Shown in pieces: positions 17,564 to 26,857 of a stretch of 64,000 nt of DNA. This stretch comes from Pusillimonas noertemannii (GTDB taxonomy: Bacteria > Pseudomonadota > Gammaproteobacteria > Burkholderiales > Burkholderiaceae_B). The stretch's first letter is position 1; each line of letters begins with the position of its first letter. The notes beneath the pieces are model-generated. The model saw nothing but the letters and a program-made list of their open reading frames with translations. It was not told the DNA's origin and did not search any database. The translations under genes were made by a program, and so were the position numbers. Location of the stretch: NCBI RefSeq assembly GCF_003096595.1, contig NZ_QEKO01000001.1, positions 620,001 to 684,000 on the forward strand. Reading direction: 5' to 3'.

Positions 17564-18657
17564 GGCTGTTTCTTCCGGATGCCCCGTTTCTCGAGGATGG
17601 GCAGTACGTTGTCGCGGAAATAGGGGAACTCGTCGGCGTAATGAAAGAACGACAGGGTGGTTCCGCTGAATCCCGCTTCATGCAGCTGGATGATGCCATC
17701 GGCCACCTGTTCGGGGGTGCCGACCAGCGGGAATCCGCCGTGGCCGGCGGCAAAGCGTTCGCGGATCAGGGCTAGCAGGTCGTGCGGGAAGGACTGGGCA
17801 TGGGCGAACTGCAGGCGGATCAGGTTGTCGACGGCGGCCCAGTCGGCATTGTCCTGCAGCAGTTGCCAGCCTTCTTCCGCCTCGGCCTGGGTGGGCCGGC
17901 AGACGACGTGGGCAAAGGTCAGCACACCCACCTTGCGGCCCAGGTCGGCCGCCTGTTGCTTAAGCTGCGCGACTTCCGTCTTTGAGCGGTCCAGGTCGAT
18001 GGCGGGCGTGAACAGGAAGTTGGCATTGCGCGAGGCGAACTCGCGGCCCAGGCCCGATCCGGCCGCATTGAAGATGGGCGGCAGCGCGGCGGGCTGAGGG
18101 TAGCCATAGGTATTCTTGAGATGAAAATACTTGCCGTCCCAGTCGAAGGGGCCGTCGTGTGTCCAGAGCTTCTGGATGATGTCGAACCATTCCTGGGCGT
18201 AGCCGTAGCGTGTCTCGTGGTCGTCGGGCAGGGTCAGGCCCAGTGCCTCGTACTCGGGCTTGTTCCAGCCGGCGACGACGTTCAGGCCGATGCGGTCATG
18301 GCTTATCTGGGCAATGGTGGCCAGCTGCTTGGCGACGATGACGGGGTGGTTCGCCATGGTGTGGATGGTGCCGAAGACGGTGATGCGCCGGGTGTGCGCC
18401 AGCAGGGCGGTGGCCCAGGTAATGGTCTCCAGCACATAGCCATGGAAGTCGGTCTCGCCGCCGTAGCCTATCCAGCGCGCGATGGGCAGCATGAAATCGA
18501 TGCCGGCGTCGTCCAGCAGCTTGCCCAGCCTGAGGTTGCTTTCCCAGTCGGCGGGCCAGCGGCCGGGCAACTTGGAAACGGTCATGCCGCCTGAACAGTT
18601 GCTGGCGAAAGTGCCGAGCAGGAAGTGGTCTTTTTCAATGAAGGGATGGGTGTGCAT
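17560..18657 (-). CDS. LLM-class FMNH2-dependent monooxygenase (RutA/SsuD-like)
   Basis: A 365-residue luciferase-like (beta/alpha)8 enzyme. Features are GTFASNCSGGMTVSK near 15-29, IGYGGETDFHGYVLE, the DRIGLNVVAGWNKPEYE segment shared with RutA and SsuD, and a C-terminal GTPEQVADGI. Such enzymes use FMNH2 and O2 to break C-S, C-N or amide bonds. The partner reductase is coupled at its 3' end. The RutA-like motif VVAGWNKPEYE and lack of other sulfonate genes leave the substrate open. GGAGACAGGC precedes the ATG. Confidence 0.9.
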   Translation of the reverse strand: MHTHPFIEKDHFLLGTFASNCSGGMTVSKLPGRWPADWESNLRLGKLLDDAGIDFMLPIARWIGYGGETDFHGYVLETITWATALLAHTRRITVFGTIHTMANHPVIVAKQLATIAQISHDRIGLNVVAGWNKPEYEALGLTLPDDHETRYGYAQEWFDIIQKLWTHDGPFDWDGKYFHLKNTYGYPQPAALPPIFNAAGSGLGREFASRNANFLFTPAIDLDRSKTEVAQLKQQAADLGRKVGVLTFAHVVCRPTQAEAEEGWQLLQDNADWAAVDNLIRLQFAHAQSFPHDLLALIRERFAAGHGGFPLVGTPEQVADGIIQLHEAGFSGTTLSFFHYADEFPYFRDNVLPILEKRGIRKKQP

Positions 18658-18786
18658 GCCTGTCTCCGGTTTCTTGTGCGGGGTTGAGCGCTTTGAGTCG
18701 GTGCTTCTTGTGGCTCAACGGTAAGACGGAAGAAGGGGGGCGGGCTATCGGATTTGCGCAGGCACTATCCTGTTCGTGCAGGAATC

Positions 18787-19839
18787 TTAGTCTTGGCTTT
18801 GCGTCATGCGCCGGGCCCAGGCGGCCACGGGCAGGGCGGGGGTTTGCAGCCAGACGCGGCGCAGGACAGCCCATAGTTCCGAGGTGCCGCGCTGGCTGGG
18901 CCAGAACTCGGGGGTTCGGGGCTGCCAGGGGGCGTTGGGCGAGGGGCGGTCGGCGAACAGGAAGCGGAACGAGTAGTAGCCGGCACCCAGGCCCATGCGC
19001 AGGTCCGATACGACGAGCTGGCCGTCGATCTCGTCGTAGCGCAGCCAGTCGCCCGAGAACCAGCGCAGGCCGTCCAGTTGTTCGAAGGGGGGCATGGCTC
19101 GGGTCAGATCGGTGTTCAGGGGCTGGCGCAGCCATTCGGGCGGCTGGCGGTCCAGGACGCCGGCGGTGGATTCGTAATAGTGGCCGTCCGGGCTGCGTGC
19201 AACGACGCGCCACAGCAAAATGGTAAAGGGCTGCGGTGTCGAGAACATGGCCTGCACCGCCACGCTGTCGCGCTCGAGCTGGTGCCGCACGCGGTGTTCC
19301 ACCACCTGCTTGAAGGCGATCGAGGCGGCCAGGTAGATGCAGCACCAGGCCAGGGTCCATCGCAGGGCGCGCCGGGTTCGGTCGCCGGCGCCGACCAGCA
19401 GCGCCGCAAGCACGGCCAGGGTCAGGGGCGCGGTGAAGAAAGGGTCGATGATGAACAGGGTGGACCAGGCCGTGGGCGTGGGGCGCAGGGGCCACAGCAG
19501 CTGGGTGCCATAGGCGGTAAAGGCGTCGAGAAGGGGGTGGGTGATCAACGCCAGCCATATGGCCCAGAACAGGCGGCCGGCGCCGTAGTGGGGCGAGGGC
19601 TTCCAATGCCGCAGGGCCGCGGTCAGGATGATGGCCAGCGCCGTCAGGACAAACAGCGAATGCGAGAAGCCGCGATGGTTGATCATGGCGGACACGGGGT
19701 CGGCGTAGCGTATGACCACGTCCAGGTCGGGCAGGGTGCCCAGTACGGCGCCCGCGACGACGGCCTTGCGCCCGTGGAAGCGGCCCAGCATGGCGCCGCA
19801 GATGCCGGCGCCCAGGGCGGCTTGTGTGATCGAGTCCAT
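18787..19839 (-). CDS. YdjM-like membrane-bound metal-dependent hydrolase
   Basis: A 350-residue inner-membrane protein of the DUF457/YdjM family. The family motifs are LPDLDVVIR near 37-45, the metal-ligand stretch HRGFSHS, and LITHPLLDAFTAYGTQLL. Four or five hydrophobic helices occupy the first half and a soluble region the second. The ATG at 19839 is preferred over an in-frame TTG at 19869 because it gives the family's usual MDSITQAALG opening. The biochemical role of the family is poorly known. It is divergent from the aminotransferase pseudogene. Confidence 0.87.
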   Translation of the reverse strand: MDSITQAALGAGICGAMLGRFHGRKAVVAGAVLGTLPDLDVVIRYADPVSAMINHRGFSHSLFVLTALAIILTAALRHWKPSPHYGAGRLFWAIWLALITHPLLDAFTAYGTQLLWPLRPTPTAWSTLFIIDPFFTAPLTLAVLAALLVGAGDRTRRALRWTLAWCCIYLAASIAFKQVVEHRVRHQLERDSVAVQAMFSTPQPFTILLWRVVARSPDGHYYESTAGVLDRQPPEWLRQPLNTDLTRAMPPFEQLDGLRWFSGDWLRYDEIDGQLVVSDLRMGLGAGYYSFRFLFADRPSPNAPWQPRTPEFWPSQRGTSELWAVLRRVWLQTPALPVAAWARRMTQSQD

Positions 19840-20066
19840 AACGGCCAGGCAAATTCGGGAAAGCGCCAAGGATAACAGGCATGCGCTGCCTTTTTTGCCC
19901 GCTGCGCATTTTGCGGGGCGCGGGGCTTTGGCCGCCTGTGTATCCCGGGCGTCGGCGCGGGCCTGCGAAACCGGCGGCAGAGGTAGAATATACGACTTGT
20001 CATCAACGCTCTGCCGGCGGCCAGCCGCGTCTTTCGACCGCCATGGCGCCGGCCCAAGGAAGAACC

Positions 20067-21275
20067 TTGTTCAGTACGCTTTCGGCCTATGCAGGCGATC
20101 CCATACTTTCTTTGCAGCTTGCCTACCGTGACGACGAGCGGGCCGATAAAGTCAACCTGAGCATCGGCCTTTATTACGACGAGCAGGGCCGCATCCCGCG
20201 CTTGAATTCGGTTCAAGAGGCGGCCAAGGTAGTGAACGCTTCTACGGCGCCCTGCGTCTATCTGCCCATGAGCGGCAGCCCTGCCTACTGCCGCGCGGCG
20301 CAAGGCCTGGTGTTCGGCGCCGATTCCGAAGCCCTTCAGGCGGGCAGGGTGGCCACCATCCAGACGCTGGGCGGCTCGGGGGCGCTGAAGGTGGGCGCCG
20401 ACGTGTTGCGGCGCTTCTTTCCGGGTTCGGCGGCGCGCATCAGCGGCCCCACATGGGACAACCACCGTGCCATACTCGAGGGCGCGGGCTTCGAAGTCGA
20501 CGTCTAACCCTACTTCGATCATGCCAGCCAGCGGCTCGATTTCGATGCCATGGCAAGCTACCTGCGCACCCAGCCGGAGCAGACCGTCGTGGTCCTGCAC
20601 CCCTGCTGCCACAATCCCACCGGAGCCGAACTCAGTACGCAGCAGTGGGACGAGATCGTGGCCATCGTGATCGAGCGCCGGCTCATTCCCTTCCTCGACC
20701 TGGCCTACCAGGGCCTGGGCGAAAGCTTCGAGCGCGATGCCTACCTGGTGCGCGCCCTGGCGTCGGCCAATGTGGCCTTCCTGGTCGCCAATTCGTTTTC
20801 CAAGATTTTTTCACTGTACGGTGAGCGCTGCGGCTCGCTCAGCATGGTGTGCGCCAATGCAGACGAAGCGTCGCGGGCGCTGGGCCAGATGCAGCAGGCG
20901 GTGCGCCGCAACTACTCCAGCCCGCCCGCCCATGGCGGCCACCTGGTCGAGACCGTGCTGCTCGACCCGGCACTGCGCGCCATGTGGGAAGCCGAAGTGG
21001 CCGAGATGCGGGGCCGCATCCACGAAATGCGCGGTCGCCTGCACGAAGGCCTGCTGCGCCATCACCCCGATTACGACTGGGGTTTCCTGCTGGCGCAAAG
21101 CGGCATGTTCAGCTATGCGCCCGTTCTGGCGCCCCACATGGACAGGCTCATCCAGGCCCATGGCGTCTACATCATCGAGTCAGGCCGCATCTGCATCGCC
21201 GGGCTCAACAACCAGAACGTCGATCGCGTGGCCAAGGCCTTTGCCTCTGTGCTGAAGGAAGCAACGGCCGCCTGA
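20067..21275 (+). pseudogene. Aromatic/aspartate aminotransferase broken by an in-frame stop
   Basis: A class-I PLP aminotransferase (TyrB/AspC type) read in one continuous frame except for a TAA at 20505-20507. The first part ends ...AGFEVDV and the next part continues PYFDHASQRLDFDAM with no frame change. Family members normally have an aromatic residue, usually Tyr, at the stop position. A single base change (TAC or TAT to TAA) would explain it. The downstream part keeps CHNPTG and the PLP lysine in NSFSKIFSLYGERCG. The start is likely TTG at 20067 (AAGGAAG upstream; gives MFSTLSAYAGDPIL), though ATG at 20043 is possible. Total length about 402 codons is normal. Either a recent pseudogene, a read-through codon or a sequencing error. 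Confidence 0.88.
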
Positions 21276-21320
21276 GGGCGGCTCGTGCGCCCGGGCCCGG
21301 GCCGCGAGGGCCGTGCGTCC

Positions 21321-22055
21321 TTATGTCTGTGCGGAAGGGCGCTCCAGGTCCGCGCCGGCGGTCCGCCGCCCCGTTGCGGCATTCGCCTGCGGCGCAAACA
21401 GGGCAAAGGCGCCTGCCACATAGGCCTTGACCCGGTCGCTGATAATGGGCTCGATCTCGGCCGGGGTAGGCAATTGATACACCCATTGCTGTATGCCCAT
21501 GTAGAAAACGCCCCCATGCAGGCCCCACACCAGCTGGATCTCACGCTCGGTGGCGGGGCTTTCATCATCGATGCCCAGGTGGCGGCGCGTTTCGCGCACG
21601 ATGCGCGGAAACAGCTTGGTCTTGAGCATGCTTAGATATTTATCGGGGATATAGCCGTCGCTCAGGCCCGAGAAAATCAGGATGCGCACCCATTCGGGCG
21701 TCATGACGCTGCAGGCGTAGTCCTGGTAGAACAGGACCAGTTTTTTTTCAAGATCCAGGCTGTCGTCATCCAGCCATTCTTCCCATTGCGGCTTCCATCG
21801 GCCCAGGTACACCTGCTGGTACACCCGTTCTATCAAGGCTTTCTTGGTGGGAAAGTAGTGATACAGCAGCGGGTGGGTGATGCCTATTTCCCGGGCCAGG
21901 TCGCGCGTCTGTCCGTCCAGGCCACGCTTTGAAAAGAAGGCGATGGCGCTGTCCAGAATCTGCTGTTCCCGCTCTTGCGCGCTGAGGCGCTGCCGGGTTC
22001 CTGGAGTCTTGGTCGCGGGCTTGGCCTTGCGGGCTCTGGGCGTGGTGTTGGACAT
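21321..22055 (-). CDS. TetR-family regulator
   Basis: A 244-residue repressor. The HTH lies at about residues 30-75 (ILDSAIAFFSKRGLDGQTRD, then GITHPLLYHYFPTKKALI). The ligand domain ends with a helical segment containing VWGLHGGVFYMGIQQWVY. It is a paralogue of the TetR at 31520, which has FYHGIRR and VWMFHGGIFYHG in the same place. It is divergent from the molybdenum hydroxylase operon and a 22-bp palindrome lies between them, so it probably represses that operon and itself. Confidence 0.9.
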   Translation of the reverse strand: MSNTTPRARKAKPATKTPGTRQRLSAQEREQQILDSAIAFFSKRGLDGQTRDLAREIGITHPLLYHYFPTKKALIERVYQQVYLGRWKPQWEEWLDDDSLDLEKKLVLFYQDYACSVMTPEWVRILIFSGLSDGYIPDKYLSMLKTKLFPRIVRETRRHLGIDDESPATEREIQLVWGLHGGVFYMGIQQWVYQLPTPAEIEPIISDRVKAYVAGAFALFAPQANAATGRRTAGADLERPSAQT

Positions 22056-22137
22056 GAAGGCTGGTCGCTGCCGTGAAGGCTGAAAGAATAATCCGGAATG
22101 CCGCTTGCAGGCTCATTGTATCTACTTGCCGTTGACA

Positions 22138-22159
22138 TTATTTACCACATGGTCAACAA
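22138..22159. promoter_or_regulatory. Candidate TetR operator (copy A of shared 22-bp site)
   Basis: Half-sites TTATTTACCA and TGGTCAACAA are separated by two bases. The site is 16/22 symmetric and is identical at 18/22 positions to the site at 39743-39764. It lies in the divergent gap before the molybdenum hydroxylase operon. TTGACA at 22132-22137 abuts it and could be the -35 box, so binding would block transcription. Confidence 0.7.
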
Positions 22160-22241
22160 TATGGCAAAAGAAAGTGGGTTCCACACTGCGCGATACACAG
22201 GCTTGTATCGCGACATTAAAAATACCAGAGAGACAAATCCC

Positions 22242-22994
22242 ATGGAGCTACTTGGCCAGCAACTTATTGGTGCGAACAGGCAGACGGTGTGGAACGCGCT
22301 TAACGATCCAGACATTCTTGCCCAGTGCATCCCGGGCTGCGAAGAAATCTCCCGCCTGTCCGAAAACCAGCTGCAACTGCGCATCATGGTCAAGATAGGG
22401 CCGGTCCGTTCGCGGTTCGCCGGCACGCTCACGCTCGAAGACATCAATGCCCCGGCCAGCTGCACGCTGGTGTTCGAAGGAACCGGCGCGGCGGGCTTTG
22501 CAAAGGGCGGCTCAAGCGTCGTCCTGTCCGAGCAGGGCGAGCAGACCAGGCTCGAGTATGCCGCCAAGGCCTCGGTGGGCGGCCGGCTGGGCCAGATCGG
22601 CGGCCGGCTGATCGAATCGTCGGCCCGCAAGATGGCCGATGAATTCTTCAGCGCCTTCCAAAGCGTGTTGTCGGGCGGCGCCGATGCAGGCGCCCAGGAC
22701 AGTGCCGAGGCGGGCACCCTGGGCGGTATCGATGCCGCGGCCGTGCCTGGCGCACGCAGCATCGGGGCGCCGCCTTCTTCCGGGCAAGCCGCCCTTGCCG
22801 ATGCCGGGGCGTCCGCCGGCGGCCCGGCGCAAAAGAACGGCGCGGCCACAGGCCGGCCTGCGTCCACGCCAGCGCCCGCCAGGCACGCGCCGGCCGCGCC
22901 CATGCTGGCTGGCTGGCGTCCCGAGCTGTATCGCGCCTTCTGGTTCTGCCTGGGCGTCTTCTTTACCTTGCTGGTCGGTCGCTGGCTGCCCTGA
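22242..22994 (+). CDS. CoxG-like protein (SRPBCC family)
   Basis: A 250-residue protein with an N-terminal START/SRPBCC domain (residues 1-145: MELLGQQLIGANRQTVWNAL, CIPGCEEISRL, AGFAKGGSSVVLSEQ). An Ala/Gly/Pro-rich linker (150-220) and a C-terminal transmembrane anchor (FWFCLGVFFTLLVGRWL) follow. CoxG proteins help recruit or mature molybdenum hydroxylases at the membrane. The ATG at 22242 has AGAGAGA upstream. It leads the operon with the M, S and L subunit genes. Confidence 0.9.
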   Translation: MELLGQQLIGANRQTVWNALNDPDILAQCIPGCEEISRLSENQLQLRIMVKIGPVRSRFAGTLTLEDINAPASCTLVFEGTGAAGFAKGGSSVVLSEQGEQTRLEYAAKASVGGRLGQIGGRLIESSARKMADEFFSAFQSVLSGGADAGAQDSAEAGTLGGIDAAAVPGARSIGAPPSSGQAALADAGASAGGPAQKNGAATGRPASTPAPARHAPAAPMLAGWRPELYRAFWFCLGVFFTLLVGRWLP

Positions 22995-23057
22995 TCCCAG
23001 GCGGGCCGGCTTGTCTGCAGTACTTTCTTGTGCCCCGGGGCGCATGCGGAGGCGGCA

Positions 23058-23918
23058 ATGAAAGCCCCATCATTCGACTATATAAGGCCAGGCTCGGTAG
23101 ACGAGGTGCTCGAGCTGCTGGCCACGCATGGCGACGACGCGCGCATCCTGGCCGGCGGGCAGACCCTGATGGCCACCCTCAACATGCGCTTGTCCGAGCC
23201 AGAGCTGCTCATCGACATCAATGCCATCGAGTCCCTGAAGGGCATCGAGCTGCGGCAGGGGGCCTTATGGATAGGCGCCATGGCGCGGCACAGCCACGTC
23301 GAAGATTCCCCCCTGGTTGCCGAGCATGCCCCCATGCTTGCCCAGGCGGCTCCGCACGTGGCGCATCGCGCCATACGCAACCAGGGCACGTTCGGTGGTT
23401 CCATCGCCTTTGCGGATCCGGCCGCCGAATGGCCGGCCTGTATCGTGGCGCTCGACGCCGTGCTTCACCTTGCGGGTCGGCAGGGTGTGCGCAAGGTGCC
23501 CGCCGTCGAGTTCTTCCTTGATCTCTACACCACCGAACTGGCGGCCGACGAGGTTCTGCTGGGCTGCGAGATTCCCATTCTTGCGCCGGGCAGGGCCCAG
23601 GTCTTCCAAGAGCTGGCGCGCCGCCATGGCGACTATGCCATCGTGGGCGTGGCCGCCGCGGCGAACCTGCGTGGCGGCGTCTTTCACGACATGCGCCTGG
23701 TGTTCCTGGGCATGGACAACACACCCGCGCGGGCGCTCGACGTCGAGCAGTGGCTCGAGGGCAAGGCGCCCGACGAACAGGCGCTTGCCCAGGCAAGACA
23801 ACTGCTTGACGACGTGCTGCAGCCATCCGCCGATCTATACAACAGCACCGCTACAAAAATGCACCTGGCCGGCGTGCTGATGGGCCGGGTCCTGAGAAAA
23901 CTGGCCGAAACGGCCTGA
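23058..23918 (+). CDS. Molybdenum hydroxylase FAD subunit (CoxM-like)
   Basis: A 286-residue medium subunit with the FAD-binding motif AGGQTLMATLNMR (near 32-46) and IRNQGTFGGSIAFADPAAEWP, which binds the flavin diphosphate. A C-terminal CO-dehydrogenase-flavoprotein domain completes the normal length. It passes electrons from the iron-sulfur subunit to an acceptor. GGAGG (23047-23051) precedes the ATG. It is followed by the small subunit 20 bp later. Confidence 0.93.
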   Translation: MKAPSFDYIRPGSVDEVLELLATHGDDARILAGGQTLMATLNMRLSEPELLIDINAIESLKGIELRQGALWIGAMARHSHVEDSPLVAEHAPMLAQAAPHVAHRAIRNQGTFGGSIAFADPAAEWPACIVALDAVLHLAGRQGVRKVPAVEFFLDLYTTELAADEVLLGCEIPILAPGRAQVFQELARRHGDYAIVGVAAAANLRGGVFHDMRLVFLGMDNTPARALDVEQWLEGKAPDEQALAQARQLLDDVLQPSADLYNSTATKMHLAGVLMGRVLRKLAETA

Positions 23919-23938
23919 CGCCCGCCAAGGAGACAACC

Positions 23939-24433
23939 ATGGCTGAATCCATACAAATAAAAACACGCATCAACGGCGTGGAAGGAAGCTACCGGGTCGA
24001 GCCGCGCCTGCACCTGGTGGATTTCCTGCGCGACCAGCTCGAGCTGAAAACGGCCCGGGTCAGCTGCGAGCATGGCGTTTGCGGCGCATGCACCGTAAGG
24101 CTCGACGGCGAGATCATCCGAGGCTGCCTGTACCTGGCCGCGCAGGCCGATGGCCATGACATCGAAACCATAGACGGCGTCAGCGACACGGGCGAACTGC
24201 GCGAACTGCAGCGTGCCTTCCATGACAAGAACGCCGCGCAATGCGGCTTCTGCACGCCCGGCATGCTGCTTACGGCCGCGGCCCTGCTGCGTGAAAAACC
24301 CCATGCCACCCGCGAGCAGGTGCGCGAATACATCTCGGGCAACTACTGCCGCTGCACGGGCTATCACGCCATCGTCGACGCGGTGTGCGAGGTGCTTGAA
24401 CAGCAGCGCCAGCCGCGCGCCATACGTGCTTAG
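23939..24433 (+). CDS. Molybdenum hydroxylase [2Fe-2S] subunit (CoxS-like)
   Basis: A 164-residue small subunit. The plant-type cluster uses Cys43, 48, 51 and 63 (CEHGVCGAC...C). The second cluster uses Cys102, 105, 137 and 139 (CGFC and CRC). All eight cysteines are present. It carries electrons between the molybdopterin and FAD subunits. AAGGAGAC precedes the ATG. Confidence 0.95.
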   Translation: MAESIQIKTRINGVEGSYRVEPRLHLVDFLRDQLELKTARVSCEHGVCGACTVRLDGEIIRGCLYLAAQADGHDIETIDGVSDTGELRELQRAFHDKNAAQCGFCTPGMLLTAAALLREKPHATREQVREYISGNYCRCTGYHAIVDAVCEVLEQQRQPRAIRA

Positions 24434-24445
24434 GGAGGGCTCATC

Positions 24446-26845
24446 ATGCAAGCCACAGTCAAGGAAGAAACCCGCCCCATCGTCAAGCAGGACAAGGACA
24501 GTCGCCAGTACGTCGGCAGCTCGGTCAACCGGCCGAACATGCGCCGCCATCTCGAAGGGCGCGGGTGCTATGTAGACGATATCTCGCTGCCGCGCCTGGT
24601 TCATGTCGTGTACCTGCGCAGCCCCTACGCGCACGCCCGCTTCAGCATTGTCGACGTTTCGCGCGCCAAGGCCATGCCGGGCGTGGTGGCCATCGTCGAC
24701 GGCCGCGAGATCGCCACTATCTGCACGCCTTGGGTGGCCACGCTGGCCCACCTAGAGGGCATGCGGTCGCCGCCCGAATATCCGCTGGCGCTTGACAGAG
24801 CCTGCTGGCAGGGCGAACCGGTGCTGGCCATCGTGGCCCTTACCCGCCACCAGGCCGAAGACGCCCTCCCCATGGTGGAAATCGACTGGCACGAGCTGCC
24901 CGTGGTCGACAATATGGAAACCGCCCTGGCGCCCGAGACCCCCGTCATTCATCCCGAGCTGGGCGACAACCTGTGCTTTACCAAGAAAATAGACACGGGC
25001 GGTGTCGAACAGGCCATGGCCGAGGCCGACCTGGTGGTCGAAGAAACCTACCGCTTCGGGCGCGTGACCGGCGTAACCATGGAACCCCGTTCTTTGCTGG
25101 CCGACTACCAGCCGGCCGAAAGCCAGCTTACGGTGTACCAGTCGCACCAGGCGCCGCACATGATGCAAGACCTGTATGCGCGCCATTTCGACCTGCCCGA
25201 GAACTCCGTGCGCGTAATCTGCCGCGACGTGGGCGGGGCCTTCGGACTGAAGGTGCATTCTTATCCAGACGACTTTGCCACCGTGGCGCTTTCCATCCTG
25301 CTGAAGCGGCCCGTCAAGTTCGTTGCCGACAGGCTCGAGTCGTTCGCCAGCGACATCCATGCGCGCGAGCACGTGGTAAAGGCCCGTATCGGAGTGAAGT
25401 CCAGCGGCGAGATCGTGGCCTTCGATTTCGACGATCTGACGGGCGTGGGGCCCTATTCCGTCTACCCGCGCACCAGCGCCATCGAGGGCAACCAGGTGCT
25501 CAGCATTGCGGGTGGGCCCTACAAGCATAAGTATTACCGGGCCAGGCTCGACGTCGTGTTCCAGAACAAATCGCCCACCAGCCAGTATCGCGGCGTGGGC
25601 CATCCCATCGCCTGCGGCGCCACCGAGGGCATCGTCGAGCTGGCGGCCCAGCGCCTGGGCATCGACCCCTTGAAAATGCGCTTGATCAACGTCATGCCCG
25701 ACGACGGCTACCCTTGCGTGGGGGCTTCAGGCATAAAGATCGAAGGCCTTTCGCACCAGAAGTCGATCGCCAAGCTCGAAGAGATGATGAACTACCAGGC
25801 GCTGCGCAAAGAGCAGGCCGAGCTGCGCAAGCAGAACATCCATCGCGGCATCGGCTTTGCCGTGCTCGTCGAGCTGACCAATCCCAGCGCGGCGTTCTAT
25901 GGCGTGGGCGGGGCGCGCATCTCGGCGCTCGACGGCGCCTCGCTGCGGCTGGAACCTACCGGCGTGGTCACCTGCCACGTGGGCGTGGGCGAACAGGGCC
26001 AGGGCACCGAAACCATATTCGCGCAGATCGCCGCCGATGCCATCGGCGTCGAGATCGGCCAGGTCAAGATCGTTACCGGCGATACTGAGGCCACCCCCTA
26101 CGGCGGCGGAACCTGGGCTTCGCGCGGCGCGGGCATAGGCGGCGAAGCGGTGCTGCAGGCGGGCCGGGCCCTGCGTTCCAACATTCGCGACTTTGCCGCC
26201 GTCGTGCTGAAAAAAGACCGGCCCGAGCTGGACGTGGCCGACGGCTTCATTGTCGACAGCAGCACGGGTGCGCACCTGATGCCGTTGGCCGAAGTGGCGC
26301 GGCAGGCGTATTTCCGGCCCGACATCCTGCCCGCCGATGCCCGGCCCGAGCTCATGGTTACCCGCCACGCCGCGCAGCGCGGCTTTCCGTTCACCTTCAC
26401 CAACGGGGTGCAGGCCTCGTATGTCGAGGTCGACATCGAAACAGGCTTCGTCAAGCTGCTTGACCACTGGTGCGTCGAAGACTGCGGCAGGGTCATCAAC
26501 CCCAAGCTGGTCGACGAGCAGATACGCGGCGCCATCGTGCAGGGCATCGGCGGCGTCATGCTTGAAGAATGCCTGTACGATGAAAACGGGCTGCTGCGCA
26601 ATGGCTCGATGGCCGACTACCTGGTGCCCATGGCCTTCGAGATGCCCGACATACACGTGGCCCATATAGAGACGCCCACCAACACCTCCGAGCTGGGCGC
26701 CAAGGGCGCCGGCGAGGCGGGCACCGCAGGCCCGCCGGGAGCGGTAATGAACGCCATCAATGATGCGCTGGCGCCGTTCTCGGCGCGCGTGGCCTCGCAG
26801 CCGATCACGCCCGAGAAAATACTGCAGGCATTGGGTACGGTGTAG
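24446..26845 (+). CDS. Molybdenum hydroxylase large subunit (CoxL-like, not a CO dehydrogenase)
   Basis: A 799-residue molybdopterin-cytosine-dinucleotide subunit of the xanthine oxidase family. The catalytic glutamate is in GAKGAGEAG (Glu757), and the cofactor-binding stretches DVGGAFGLK (261-269), GVGEQGQGTET and GGTWASRGAG are intact. The active-site loop reads QYRGVGHP (380-387). True form-I CO dehydrogenase has AYxCSFR there, so CO oxidation is very unlikely. The enzyme more likely hydroxylates an N-heterocycle or aldehyde. It converges on livF, with 12 bp between stops. Confidence 0.93.
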   Translation: MQATVKEETRPIVKQDKDSRQYVGSSVNRPNMRRHLEGRGCYVDDISLPRLVHVVYLRSPYAHARFSIVDVSRAKAMPGVVAIVDGREIATICTPWVATLAHLEGMRSPPEYPLALDRACWQGEPVLAIVALTRHQAEDALPMVEIDWHELPVVDNMETALAPETPVIHPELGDNLCFTKKIDTGGVEQAMAEADLVVEETYRFGRVTGVTMEPRSLLADYQPAESQLTVYQSHQAPHMMQDLYARHFDLPENSVRVICRDVGGAFGLKVHSYPDDFATVALSILLKRPVKFVADRLESFASDIHAREHVVKARIGVKSSGEIVAFDFDDLTGVGPYSVYPRTSAIEGNQVLSIAGGPYKHKYYRARLDVVFQNKSPTSQYRGVGHPIACGATEGIVELAAQRLGIDPLKMRLINVMPDDGYPCVGASGIKIEGLSHQKSIAKLEEMMNYQALRKEQAELRKQNIHRGIGFAVLVELTNPSAAFYGVGGARISALDGASLRLEPTGVVTCHVGVGEQGQGTETIFAQIAADAIGVEIGQVKIVTGDTEATPYGGGTWASRGAGIGGEAVLQAGRALRSNIRDFAAVVLKKDRPELDVADGFIVDSSTGAHLMPLAEVARQAYFRPDILPADARPELMVTRHAAQRGFPFTFTNGVQASYVEVDIETGFVKLLDHWCVEDCGRVINPKLVDEQIRGAIVQGIGGVMLEECLYDENGLLRNGSMADYLVPMAFEMPDIHVAHIETPTNTSELGAKGAGEAGTAGPPGAVMNAINDALAPFSARVASQPITPEKILQALGTV

Positions 26846-26857
26846 CCCCGGGCGGGG

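Noticed and set aside
24446-26845. Aerobic CO dehydrogenase
   Set aside because: The active-site loop lacks the cysteine of form-I enzymes, so the Cox names describe the fold only.
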